64,000 nt of DNA from Owenweeksia hongkongensis DSM 17368 (lineage in GTDB: Bacteria > Bacteroidota > Bacteroidia > Flavobacteriales > Schleiferiaceae). The stretch is from positions 1,674,001 to 1,738,000 of the forward strand of contig NC_016599.1 in NCBI RefSeq assembly GCF_000236705.1, read 5' to 3'. Positions 1 through 8,590 of this stretch are shown here, one piece after another (the first letter of the stretch is position 1; each line of letters starts with the position of its first letter). A program made the translations under genes and the position numbers. The notes beneath the pieces are model-generated. The model worked only from the letters and a program-made list of their open reading frames with translations. It was not told the DNA's origin and made no database searches.

Positions 1-185
1 TTGCAACAAGCGTATCTGATGCAGAGAGCATTCCGGTTCCATTTGACCAAGCTCTTACACAAGAAACAGTTGGAGGCAATGGTCCGATTATGACTACTGT
101 TCACTCACTTCAAGATCAGGGTGATAAAATTGCTGAAGCAGCAGCGGCATTAGGAATTTCTATTTCTACTGACCTGCCTGACTAG
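1..185 (+). CDS. Imelysin-like protein, C-terminal end (partial)
   Basis: An open frame enters from the left edge (first full codon at 3) and ends at TAG 183-185, giving 60 residues. The pattern PFDQAL followed by a helix with SLQDQGDKIAEAAAALG resembles the last helices of imelysin (peptidase M75, IrpA-like) proteins, which bind metal at the cell surface. The gene lies 10 nt before the di-heme protein and close to a second imelysin, an arrangement that supports the call. The start and any signal peptide are outside the window. The family assignment rests on a short tail and on context, so it is moderate. Confidence 0.55.
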   Translation, partial: ATSVSDAESIPVPFDQALTQETVGGNGPIMTTVHSLQDQGDKIAEAAAALGISISTDLPD

Positions 186-195
186 AAAGTAAAAT

Positions 196-1608
196 ATGCG
201 AAAGCAAAGAATCGTACTGGGAGCCGCATTTCTCAGCGTATTTGTAGCTTTTGGCTCTTGCCAAAAAGACAAAGAACAAGTACATGAACTGAGCCCTGAA
301 GAAGGTGAGGAACTTTCTGCCGGCCCCGGTACGGTTTTTAATGATGGTCCAAATGCTTTTGGATTTCAAATAGATGGCCTTCAAGGAACCGATGAACTCG
401 AGTTTTTTGTGGGCAATTCTTTTTTTAATCAAAACTGGGTACAATCCCCCTCTTCTACCACGGCTCGCGATGGCCTCGGGCCTTTGTTTAATTCTCGTGC
501 TTGTAGTGGATGCCACTTTAAAGATGGTCGAGGACGTCCCCCTTTATATCCCGGAGAAGAAGCTACAGGGCTATTACTTCGCCTAACCAAAGCTGCAAAA
601 GATATCAATGGTCAAAATATTGGTGACTCCCATTACGGTGGCCAGTTTCAAGATAGAAGTATCGGTGGCGTAGATAAGGAAGGGACAATTTCTATTACCT
701 ACCAAAACATTGAGGGACAATTTGCAGATGGTACTTCCTATACTTTAAAACAACCCATCTATTCTGTTACTGATTTAGCTTATGGTCCGCTAGAAGCGGA
801 TGTTTTCATTTCCCCACGAATTGCAAATCAGGTAATCGGTCTTGGCTTTTTAGAAGCTATTTCTGAGCAACAGTTACTTTCTTGGGCAGACCCAAATGAT
901 GCAAATAATGATGGGATAAGTGGCCGACCAAACTATGTGTGGGATGAAGTAAGTAAAAGCCGCACCGTTGGCCGTTTTGGCTGGAAAGCCAATCAGCCCA
1001 ATTTACTACAGCAATCTGCAGGAGCATTTAATGGAGATATGGGGATTACCACTTCTGTTTTCCCAAATCAAAATTGCGCTGGTGGGCAACAAGCTTGTAA
1101 TGATGCTCCCACTGGTGGATACCCCGAAATTGATGATGATGATTTAGGAAAGGTAGTTCTCTACGTAGCCAGTTTAGCAGTGCCCGCAAGAAGAGATTAC
1201 AACACTCAAGCTGTGCTTGAAGGCAAAGCTATTTTTAACAAAATAAATTGTGGCAGCTGTCACCTCCCCAAAATTACAACAGGCCAGCATCCTACAATGG
1301 ATGAATTTTCAAATAAAACTATTCGTCCTTATACCGATATGCTCCTACATGATATGGGGCCTGATTTGGCCGATGGCGTGGGTGATTTTGAAGCAACCGA
1401 AACTGAATGGCGCACGCCTCCACTTTGGGGAATTGGACTTTTTGAAACTGTAAATGGACACACTCGCTATCTACATGATGGCCGTGCCGAAAACATAGAA
1501 CAAGCCATCCTTTGGCATGGAGGTGAAGCAGAAAATTCGCGCGAACGCTATAAGAAGTTACCTTTGGCCGATCGTGAAAAACTCATAAAATTCCTGGAAT
1601 CTCTATGA
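196..1608 (+). CDS. Di-heme thiol-oxidoreductase-like lipoprotein (DUF1111)
   Basis: 470 residues. An N-terminal signal ends in a lipobox-like FGSC (Cys22), so it should be a lipoprotein facing the periplasm or the cell surface. Two heme c attachment motifs are visible, CSGCH at 103-107 and CGSCH at 352-356. The C-terminal part carries the motif YLHDGRAENIEQAILWHGG, typical of the MauG-like DUF1111 family ('probable thiol oxidoreductase with two cytochrome c heme-binding sites'). The family is repeatedly found beside imelysin genes and is thought to do redox chemistry during metal uptake; its substrate is unknown. The stop overlaps the next start by 4 nt (ATGA), which implies translational coupling. 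Confidence 0.88.
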   Translation: MRKQRIVLGAAFLSVFVAFGSCQKDKEQVHELSPEEGEELSAGPGTVFNDGPNAFGFQIDGLQGTDELEFFVGNSFFNQNWVQSPSSTTARDGLGPLFNSRACSGCHFKDGRGRPPLYPGEEATGLLLRLTKAAKDINGQNIGDSHYGGQFQDRSIGGVDKEGTISITYQNIEGQFADGTSYTLKQPIYSVTDLAYGPLEADVFISPRIANQVIGLGFLEAISEQQLLSWADPNDANNDGISGRPNYVWDEVSKSRTVGRFGWKANQPNLLQQSAGAFNGDMGITTSVFPNQNCAGGQQACNDAPTGGYPEIDDDDLGKVVLYVASLAVPARRDYNTQAVLEGKAIFNKINCGSCHLPKITTGQHPTMDEFSNKTIRPYTDMLLHDMGPDLADGVGDFEATETEWRTPPLWGIGLFETVNGHTRYLHDGRAENIEQAILWHGGEAENSRERYKKLPLADREKLIKFLESL

Positions 1609-2711
1609 TTCAACTAAAGCCTACTCTGGCCATATTAGCGCTTCTTACACTTTTTGCCTGTGGCAAGGAGGATGAAAAAGATAAAGATCCCGTTGACAAT
1701 TTCAATCGCAAAGAGCTTTTTACCAATTTGGGAGACAAGGTTGTTCTGCCAACTTTCTTAGAGTTCGTAAATACTTCTGATTCCCTTTTTCAAAAGGCTT
1801 TAGCTTTTCAAAACCAACCTAGCACAAATACTTTAACCGAACTACAAACAGCTTGGGTGCAGGCAAAAACATCTTCCAAAAAAATTGAACAGCTAAAGTT
1901 TGGCCCACTCAATGATACCAAAATGTACAGTTTGGTGGACAAATGGGCTACCAATGATGGTTTTATAGAAGGCTTTATCAGCGGCACGGATCCCATCAAT
2001 AACAGTTTTATAAACGGCAAAGGTGCTACCTCCAAAGGTTTGCCCGCTATCGAATATTTGATTTTTAAAAATGGAGATAATGCTACTGTACTTTCCGAAC
2101 TCAGCAGCAACTCAAGACGAGTAGATTATGTAGTAGCCTGCTGCGAAAACCTCAGCCTGAAAGCACTCGAAATCGCTAGCTTCTGGTCTCCTCTTGGTGA
2201 TAATTACCTAGGTCAATACTCCGCAAATACTGGCGGTGGACTTGATGGATCTTTGAGCCAAACGGTAAACCAAATGAGCAGCCACATTGAGTTTATGACT
2301 GTAACCAAAGTTGGCAAACCTCTTGGAAAAGAATTAAACACAGGTATTAGAACCTCCCAACTTGAAGCCTATATCAGCGAAACTTCAAAAGAAGCGCTAA
2401 TTGCTAACATCAAGATTTTCAAAAGCCTTTTTACTGGAACAGAAAACAATACCGGCTTTGATGATTATCTGGATTATTTGGGAGCAATGAAGGATGGCAA
2501 GCTTTTAAGTACCGCCATTTTGGAACAAGCAGATTTGGTGCAATCCAATCTTGAAAACATGAACGGCTCATTGAGCAATGAACTCACCTCCTCACCTCAA
2601 AATGTAGAAGAACTCTATCAAAACCTGAAAGCTCTCTTGGTTTTGGTGAAAACTGATATGACCTCTGCCCTTTCGGTAACGCTTACCTTTAGTGATAATG
2701 ATGGAGACTAA
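1605..2711 (+). CDS. Imelysin family lipoprotein (peptidase M75-like)
   Basis: 368 residues with a lipoprotein signal ending LFAC (Cys19), followed by an acidic/lysine-rich linker. The middle contains GLPAIEYLIF at 145-154, which aligns with the imelysin GxHxxE signature but has Pro147 in the place of His. The C-terminus ends in the acidic motif FSDNDGD, usual for Bacteroidetes imelysins. Imelysins such as IrpA are iron-regulated surface proteins thought to bind metal; the peptidase activity is doubtful. It is translationally coupled to the di-heme protein and sits upstream of HTTM and TonB receptor genes, so a role in metal capture is inferred. Confidence 0.85.
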   Translation: MIQLKPTLAILALLTLFACGKEDEKDKDPVDNFNRKELFTNLGDKVVLPTFLEFVNTSDSLFQKALAFQNQPSTNTLTELQTAWVQAKTSSKKIEQLKFGPLNDTKMYSLVDKWATNDGFIEGFISGTDPINNSFINGKGATSKGLPAIEYLIFKNGDNATVLSELSSNSRRVDYVVACCENLSLKALEIASFWSPLGDNYLGQYSANTGGGLDGSLSQTVNQMSSHIEFMTVTKVGKPLGKELNTGIRTSQLEAYISETSKEALIANIKIFKSLFTGTENNTGFDDYLDYLGAMKDGKLLSTAILEQADLVQSNLENMNGSLSNELTSSPQNVEELYQNLKALLVLVKTDMTSALSVTLTFSDNDGD

Positions 2712-2738
2712 AACTGAGTTGGGAATAAGGAGTAGGGA

Positions 2739-4097
2739 ATGAAAACAAAAAATATCGTACAAGGAAGGTTCCTAACTACAAACTCCCGACTACAAACTTC
2801 TTTAGCCCCCCTCGCGGTTTTCCGCATCATATTTGGTTTGCTAATGTTGTTTGCAACCATACGTTTTTGGATCAAAGGCTGGATTTACGATTTATATATT
2901 GCTCCGCAGTTCCACTTCAAGTATTATGGTTTTGAATGGGTGCACGCCCTACCAGGTAACTGGATGTATGTGATTTTTGCCATCATGGCATTGGCCGCTA
3001 TTGGCATTGCTCTGGGTTTTTATTACCGTATTTCAGCCACGCTCTTTTTTCTCACTTTCACTTACGTGGAATTGCTGGACGTAGCCAATTATCTCAACCA
3101 TTACTACTTTGTAAGTCTTATTTCATTAATCATGATATTCCTTCCGGCACATCGCCTAAGCTCACTAGATGTAAGGTATGGCAGGGCTCCTTTGACCAAA
3201 GAAGGAAATTGGTGGTACGTCAATATTATACGCCTTCAACTCGCCATCGTGTATTTTTATGCAGGTGTAGCTAAGCTCAACCCCGACTGGCTTCTGGAGG
3301 CACTTCCACTAAAAATGTGGTTACCAGCCCAAGCCGATATGCCACTCATTGGTTTTCTGTTCGATTATGAATGGGTAGCCTATGCCTTCAGTTGGTTTGG
3401 TGCATTTTATGATCTTACCGTACCCTTTTTCCTTTGGAATAAAAAGACACGACCATATGCCTTTCTCGTTGTAGTAGTTTTTCATCTTCTTACTTGGATA
3501 CTTTTTCCTATCGGTGTTTTTCCATGGGTAATGATTTTCAGCACCCTCATTTTCTTTTCAGATGATTTTCACAAAAAGATTCTACACCTTTTGAAACCAG
3601 TTTTCAAAAACCACCAAATTTCTACTTCCCCATTAAAGCTCCCAGCATTACTACAAGGTGGATTTATAGTTTTCATTTGCTTCCAGTTAATTTGGCCTTG
3701 GCGCTTCCTCGCCTATCCTGGTCACTTATTTTGGACTGAGCAAGGCTACCGTCTAAGCTGGCGCGTAATGCTGATGGAAAAAGCAGGCTATGCCATTTAT
3801 CACATCACAGACCCAACAACCGGAAATACAGGCGAAGTTCATCCGGGTGATTATCTTACCCCAAACCAAGAAAAGCAATTGGCCACACAGCCAGACCTCA
3901 TCTTACAGTTTGCTCATTTCTTAGAAAAAGAATACCAAGAAAAGGGAATTGAGGACCCAATAATCACAGCCGAAGTGTACGTAACACTAAATGGTCAAGG
4001 CAGCCGACTTTTTATTGATCCAAACACTGATCTCACGAAAGTGAATGATAGCTTTGCCGCCAAAGAATGGATTTTACCTTATGAGGGTCGGGATTAG
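2739..4097 (+). CDS. HTTM domain membrane protein (gamma-carboxylase-like)
   Basis: 452 residues with several hydrophobic membrane segments in the first 300 residues and a soluble C-terminal part. The motif AGVAKLNPDWLLEALPLKMWL around 175-195 (Lys179) is characteristic of the HTTM / vitamin K-dependent gamma-carboxylase-like family. The bacterial members' substrate is unknown. The first 20 residues are encoded by low-complexity DNA with two copies of ACTACAAACT (2775-2784, 2789-2798), and no alternative ATG lies before the first membrane segment, so the start is uncertain. The gene overlaps the TonB receptor start. HTTM genes accompany imelysin and di-heme genes in this phylum, hinting at a shared metal-handling role. 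Confidence 0.82.
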   Translation: MKTKNIVQGRFLTTNSRLQTSLAPLAVFRIIFGLLMLFATIRFWIKGWIYDLYIAPQFHFKYYGFEWVHALPGNWMYVIFAIMALAAIGIALGFYYRISATLFFLTFTYVELLDVANYLNHYYFVSLISLIMIFLPAHRLSSLDVRYGRAPLTKEGNWWYVNIIRLQLAIVYFYAGVAKLNPDWLLEALPLKMWLPAQADMPLIGFLFDYEWVAYAFSWFGAFYDLTVPFFLWNKKTRPYAFLVVVVFHLLTWILFPIGVFPWVMIFSTLIFFSDDFHKKILHLLKPVFKNHQISTSPLKLPALLQGGFIVFICFQLIWPWRFLAYPGHLFWTEQGYRLSWRVMLMEKAGYAIYHITDPTTGNTGEVHPGDYLTPNQEKQLATQPDLILQFAHFLEKEYQEKGIEDPIITAEVYVTLNGQGSRLFIDPNTDLTKVNDSFAAKEWILPYEGRD

Positions 4098-6522
4098 CAT
4101 TTTACTTACTATCGTTTCTCTTTTTAGCTACGCTCAAGGCGCTGGGCTAAAGGGTGTTGTTTCCGATCAGGATGGTAAGCCCATTCCTTTTTCTAATGTG
4201 TATATCGCAGACACAAAACAAGGAACCAGCACCGATATCAATGGAGAATATTCCATTTCTAATATCTCTGCTGGCACCCACAAAGTGATTGTCAGTAGCA
4301 TTGGTTATTTAAAGCACACTGAAAAAATCACCTTCTCCACCACCCAAATTGTGTTGGATGTTCAACTAAAAATAAGTAGTGAAGAGCTGAGCCCCATAGA
4401 TATCACCGACCGTCCCGAGCAAACTTCTGTCTACAACCGACTCAAAAACATTGATGGAGTAGCTATTTATGCTGCCAAAAAAAATGAGGTTATTGAACTC
4501 AAAAACATTACGGCCAACCTCAGCAGCAACAATGCCCGCCAAGTATTTGCACGTGTGCCAGGCGTAGTAGTTTGGGAAAATGACTGCGCAGGACTTCAGC
4601 TAGGAGTTGGTGCCAGAGGCTTGAGCCCAAACAGAACTTCCAATTTTAACACCCGTCAAAATGGCTATGACATGGCCGCTGATGCTTTGGGTTACCCCGA
4701 AAGTTATTACGCTCCCCCCATGCAGGCTATCGATAGAATTGAAATTGTCCGTGGTGCCGCTTCCCTCCAATATGGAACCCAGTTTGGTGGAATGATAAAC
4801 CTGAAACTAAAGGAGGGAAACCCTGAGAAGAAATTCAGTGGAAGCACCATGAATACCTACAATTTTATAGGGAAAGACAATGGTTACTTTAACACATTTA
4901 ATGAAGCTGGTGGACAAATCGGAAAGTTGAATTATTACACCTTTATCAACTTTAGAAAAGGAGATTGCAACTGTCCCAACTCTGACTTTAGTGCCAATAC
5001 AAACTACGCTCATCTTGGGTATAAATTCAATGAGCAACTCACGCTAAAGCTGGATTATACCAATATGCAATATTTGGCGCAACAGCCCGGTGGGCTTACA
5101 GATGCGCTGTATGATCAAGACCCCTACCAAAGCTTTAGAACTCGCAATTTCTTTTATGTAAACTGGAACCTTATCGCTGCAGATTTAGACTTTCAGCTTA
5201 ATGAAAGAACCGCTTTGAACAGCCGAACATTTACCTTGATCGGCTCTAGAAAAGCACTTGGCATTCGCTCCAATCCTGGGCGTATTGACAACCTGAGCGA
5301 CCCTCGCGATTTATTGGTGGATTATTACCGAAATGTAGGAAACGAAACCCGCCTTTTGCACAAGTATAAACTTTGGAATAAACCCTCTGCATTTCTTGTT
5401 GGCTTTAGAGCTTATCGCGGTTATACCGAAAAAACGCAAGGCTATGGAAGTAACGGCACCGATGCTGATTTTGAATTTGAAACAGACTCACTTGGTCTAA
5501 AATCAGACTATAAATTTCCGAGCTACAACATTGCACTTTTCAGTGAAAACATCTTCAACATCACGGATAGGCTAAGCCTGACTCCGGGTGTGCGATATGA
5601 ATATATCCGCACCACCGCTGATGGTTTTTATGACAGTTCGGTGCGCATCCCAAATACTGGAGAAATTGTGATTGACAGCGCTACTTATGAAATCCGCCAA
5701 AGCAGCCGCTCCATAGTTTTATTTGGGCTGGGCCTTGCTTATCGCCTTACGGAAAAGCTGGAACTGTACAGCAATTTTTCCCAAAATTATCGAGCAATTA
5801 CCTTCAACGATATGCGCGTGGTTTCGCCCTCTGCTGCGGTTGACCCAAATTTACAAGATGAGAGCGGGTTCAATTTAGACCTTGGTGTACGTGGTGAATT
5901 GGGTAAAGCTTTTACTATGGACGCAGGGCTTTTTTGGCTAAGCTACAATGGCAGAATTGGCTCCGTGCTAAGGGTTGTAGAAGATGAGTTTTTTGGTGAC
6001 CGTTTAGTTCGCTATACCACCAATGTGGCTGATGCCAACATTCTGGGAACTGAGCTTTATCTGGAAAGTGACTTGATGAAGCTTTTCCATATCGAAAGCA
6101 AAAACTTCAGATCAAGTCTATTTGTGAATTTCGCTTATATCATTGGCACCTATCATAATTCTGAGGAACCCGCTATCGAGGGAAACCAGGTGGAGGAAGT
6201 CCCCAAGGTCAACCTAAAAACGGGTTGGTCCATTTCATATAAAGACATCAAGGCATCGTTGCAGTATTCTTTTGTTTCTGACCAATATTCAGAAGCTACC
6301 AATGCCGAGACCTCCCCCACTGGCATCTATGGAATAATCCCCGCTTATGATGTTTTGGATTTATCACTAAGCTACAGTATCAAGATGTTCAACTTTGAAG
6401 GAGGCATAAACAACATTACCAACAATACCTACTTTACACGCAGAGCCGATGGCTACCCCGGCCCTGGAATTATCACTGCTGCACCGAGAAGTATTTATGT
6501 GGGTGTTGGGGTTAAGTTTTAA
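4081..6522 (+). CDS. TonB-dependent outer-membrane receptor, FecA-like
   Basis: 813 residues from the ATG at 4081. An upstream in-frame ATG at 4045 exists, but starting at 4081 gives a clean signal peptide ending SYAQG. Order of domains: carboxypeptidase-regulatory-like beta-sandwich (about 22-100), plug domain (about 140-245, with IEIVRGAASLQYGTQFGG), then a 22-strand-type barrel ending in an aromatic VKF. The plug segment GARGLSPNRTSNFN resembles ferric dicitrate receptors of the FecA group. It should import an iron complex using TonB energy. The gene overlaps the HTTM gene by 17 nt and closes the imelysin operon. The ligand is not provable from sequence. Confidence 0.9.
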   Translation: MRVGISILLTIVSLFSYAQGAGLKGVVSDQDGKPIPFSNVYIADTKQGTSTDINGEYSISNISAGTHKVIVSSIGYLKHTEKITFSTTQIVLDVQLKISSEELSPIDITDRPEQTSVYNRLKNIDGVAIYAAKKNEVIELKNITANLSSNNARQVFARVPGVVVWENDCAGLQLGVGARGLSPNRTSNFNTRQNGYDMAADALGYPESYYAPPMQAIDRIEIVRGAASLQYGTQFGGMINLKLKEGNPEKKFSGSTMNTYNFIGKDNGYFNTFNEAGGQIGKLNYYTFINFRKGDCNCPNSDFSANTNYAHLGYKFNEQLTLKLDYTNMQYLAQQPGGLTDALYDQDPYQSFRTRNFFYVNWNLIAADLDFQLNERTALNSRTFTLIGSRKALGIRSNPGRIDNLSDPRDLLVDYYRNVGNETRLLHKYKLWNKPSAFLVGFRAYRGYTEKTQGYGSNGTDADFEFETDSLGLKSDYKFPSYNIALFSENIFNITDRLSLTPGVRYEYIRTTADGFYDSSVRIPNTGEIVIDSATYEIRQSSRSIVLFGLGLAYRLTEKLELYSNFSQNYRAITFNDMRVVSPSAAVDPNLQDESGFNLDLGVRGELGKAFTMDAGLFWLSYNGRIGSVLRVVEDEFFGDRLVRYTTNVADANILGTELYLESDLMKLFHIESKNFRSSLFVNFAYIIGTYHNSEEPAIEGNQVEEVPKVNLKTGWSISYKDIKASLQYSFVSDQYSEATNAETSPTGIYGIIPAYDVLDLSLSYSIKMFNFEGGINNITNNTYFTRRADGYPGPGIITAAPRSIYVGVGVKF

Positions 6523-6651
6523 ACCTTTATTTAGTTCACCTAACTAAAGTCTGTCCTCTATCTAAAACTAACTTATCCTTTCCTTAACCTCCCCTTTACA
6601 CGGTTACAGTCTCCATTCTTAAGATTTGCGGTTTACTAAAAAATAAATCAC

Positions 6652-8430
6652 ATGATGAGATTAACTACATTACTTTTTCTTTCACTTATGGCTGTTGCCG
6701 GCCAGGCACAAAACCTTATTGACCTTAGTGTAATTGGCACATACAAGACAGGTGTGTTTGATGATGGCGCTATGGAAATTGCTGCTTACGATGCCACCAC
6801 ACAGAAGGTATTTGCCGTAAACGGAAGCACCGGAACCATAGAAGTTCTTGACATTTCTGATCCAACCAATATTACCAAAACCGCAACAATAGATGTTTCT
6901 CCTTATGGAGATCACGCTAATTCTGTAGCATTCCAAAATGGTGTATTAGCTGCAGCTGTAGAGCATGATGATTTCGATAAAAATGGAAAAGCTGTTTTCT
7001 TCAACGCGACCGGAGCTTTTCTTGCTTCCGCAGAAGTAGGTGTTCTTCCGGATATGATCACTTTTACCCCTGATGGAAATAAAGTGCTTACAGCAAACGA
7101 AGGTGAGCCTGATGATGATTATACTGTAGATCCTTACGGAACGGTTTCTATTATTGATATTTCTGGAGGAGTACAAAACGTAACACAAACTGACGTTACT
7201 ACTTTGGACTTCATTTCTTTCAACACCAATTATGATCCAGCCATCAGAAACTTTGGCCCAACAGCTAATCCTGAATTAGCTCGTAACCTTGAACCAGAAT
7301 ACATCGCTGTTTCTCCTACTTCTGACAAAGCTTATGTTGTATGCCAGGAAAACAACGCCATGGCTATCATTGACCTTAGTACCAATACCATCACTTCTTT
7401 GAAGTCTTTAGGTTTTAAAGATTGGTCAACCGGTGACAATAAAATGGATGCCAGCAACAAACCAGCAACCGTAAACATCCGCAACTGGCCAGTGTTTGGA
7501 ATGTATCAGCCTGATGCCATGAAAGCTTTTGAAAACAACGGCTCTGTATATCTTATTACAGCTAATGAAGGTGACGCACGCGACTACAACGCATACTCTG
7601 AAGAAGAGCGTGTAGAAGATATCACTCTTGACCCGACTGCCTTTCCCAATGCAGCAGCTATTCAGCATGAAGATTCTTTGGGTCGTTTGAATATCACCAC
7701 TTCTTTAGGTGACATTGATAATGACGGAGACTACGATGAGCTTTATGCTTACGGTGCCCGCTCATTTTCTATTTGGGATGACCAAGCTAACCTAGTGTGG
7801 GATAGCAAAGGGCTTTTTGCTCAAACATTATTGAGCACCAACCCAAATGAATTTAACGCCAACAATGATGACAACGACTCTTTTAAAAGCCGTAGTGATG
7901 ACAAAGGTTGCGAGCCAGAAGCTGTAGAAGTTGCCATGATCAACGGTCAGCGTTTTGCCTTTATCGGCCTTGAGCGTATGGGTGGTGTAATGGTTTACAA
8001 TATTACAGACCCTACTAACCCAACGTTTGTTAGCTATTACATCAACCGTGATTTCAGCTTAGATGCAGATGATGCAAATGCCGGAGACCTAGGCCCTGAG
8101 AACCTAGTATTCATTCCGGCAAATGAAAGCCCAAATGGACAAAATCTTTTGCTTAACGCAAATGAAGTTTCTGGTACACTTTCAATTTACCAAGTAGGCG
8201 GAACTATTGGTTTGAATGAATTTTCACAAAAAGGCCTTTTACAAGCTTACCCAAATCCAGTAATGGACGAAGTAACTTTTACAAGAGAAGTAAGCAATGC
8301 TAAACTTTATGACATGGGTGGTCGTGAAATGATGATTATCAATGGCACTACCGCAAACCTTAAAAATCTACCTACAGGTATTTATACTTTGGTAGAAGGA
8401 GAGCTAAGCCTTCAGATCCTGAAGAAATAA
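6652..8430 (+). CDS. Choice-of-anchor I secreted protein with T9SS sorting domain
   Basis: 592 residues. Signal peptide ends near AGQAQ (about 20). The body is a long beta-propeller-like region with motifs such as LTANEGEPDDDYT and ITANEGDARDYNAYSEEER, which match the choice-of-anchor I domain. The last 75 residues form a type IX secretion sorting domain (AYPNPVMDEVTF ... LPTGIYTL ... ILKK), so the protein should be exported by the Por system and attached to the cell surface or released. There are two adjacent ATG codons; either may start. It is followed by a hairpin terminator and by a paralogue of the same length. The biochemical role is unknown; acidic Asp/Asn-rich loops suggest calcium binding. 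Confidence 0.85.
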   Translation: MMRLTTLLFLSLMAVAGQAQNLIDLSVIGTYKTGVFDDGAMEIAAYDATTQKVFAVNGSTGTIEVLDISDPTNITKTATIDVSPYGDHANSVAFQNGVLAAAVEHDDFDKNGKAVFFNATGAFLASAEVGVLPDMITFTPDGNKVLTANEGEPDDDYTVDPYGTVSIIDISGGVQNVTQTDVTTLDFISFNTNYDPAIRNFGPTANPELARNLEPEYIAVSPTSDKAYVVCQENNAMAIIDLSTNTITSLKSLGFKDWSTGDNKMDASNKPATVNIRNWPVFGMYQPDAMKAFENNGSVYLITANEGDARDYNAYSEEERVEDITLDPTAFPNAAAIQHEDSLGRLNITTSLGDIDNDGDYDELYAYGARSFSIWDDQANLVWDSKGLFAQTLLSTNPNEFNANNDDNDSFKSRSDDKGCEPEAVEVAMINGQRFAFIGLERMGGVMVYNITDPTNPTFVSYYINRDFSLDADDANAGDLGPENLVFIPANESPNGQNLLLNANEVSGTLSIYQVGGTIGLNEFSQKGLLQAYPNPVMDEVTFTREVSNAKLYDMGGREMMIINGTTANLKNLPTGIYTLVEGELSLQILKK

Positions 8431-8453
8431 TCTCAGCTCAAAATTAATTACAT

Positions 8454-8486
8454 GGCCGCCCTGTAGAAACTATGGGGCGGTTTTTT
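8454..8486 (+). terminator. Rho-independent terminator
   Basis: CCGCCC (8456-8461) pairs with GGGCGG (8475-8480) and is followed by six T. It ends the first choice-of-anchor I transcript. Confidence 0.75.
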
Positions 8487-8590
8487 CATTTTTAGTAATT
8501 AGTAAAGGTGAGGGTCTACTTATTCTGACTCACCTTCCATCCCAACCTTTCTTAGTAATTTGCGAGCCGTAAAATCGCAGAAACTAAACG

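Noticed and set aside
166-516. A 116-codon open frame on the minus strand opposite the di-heme protein
   Set aside because: It lies wholly inside a well-supported gene, its product has no signal or family pattern, and it is a shadow frame.
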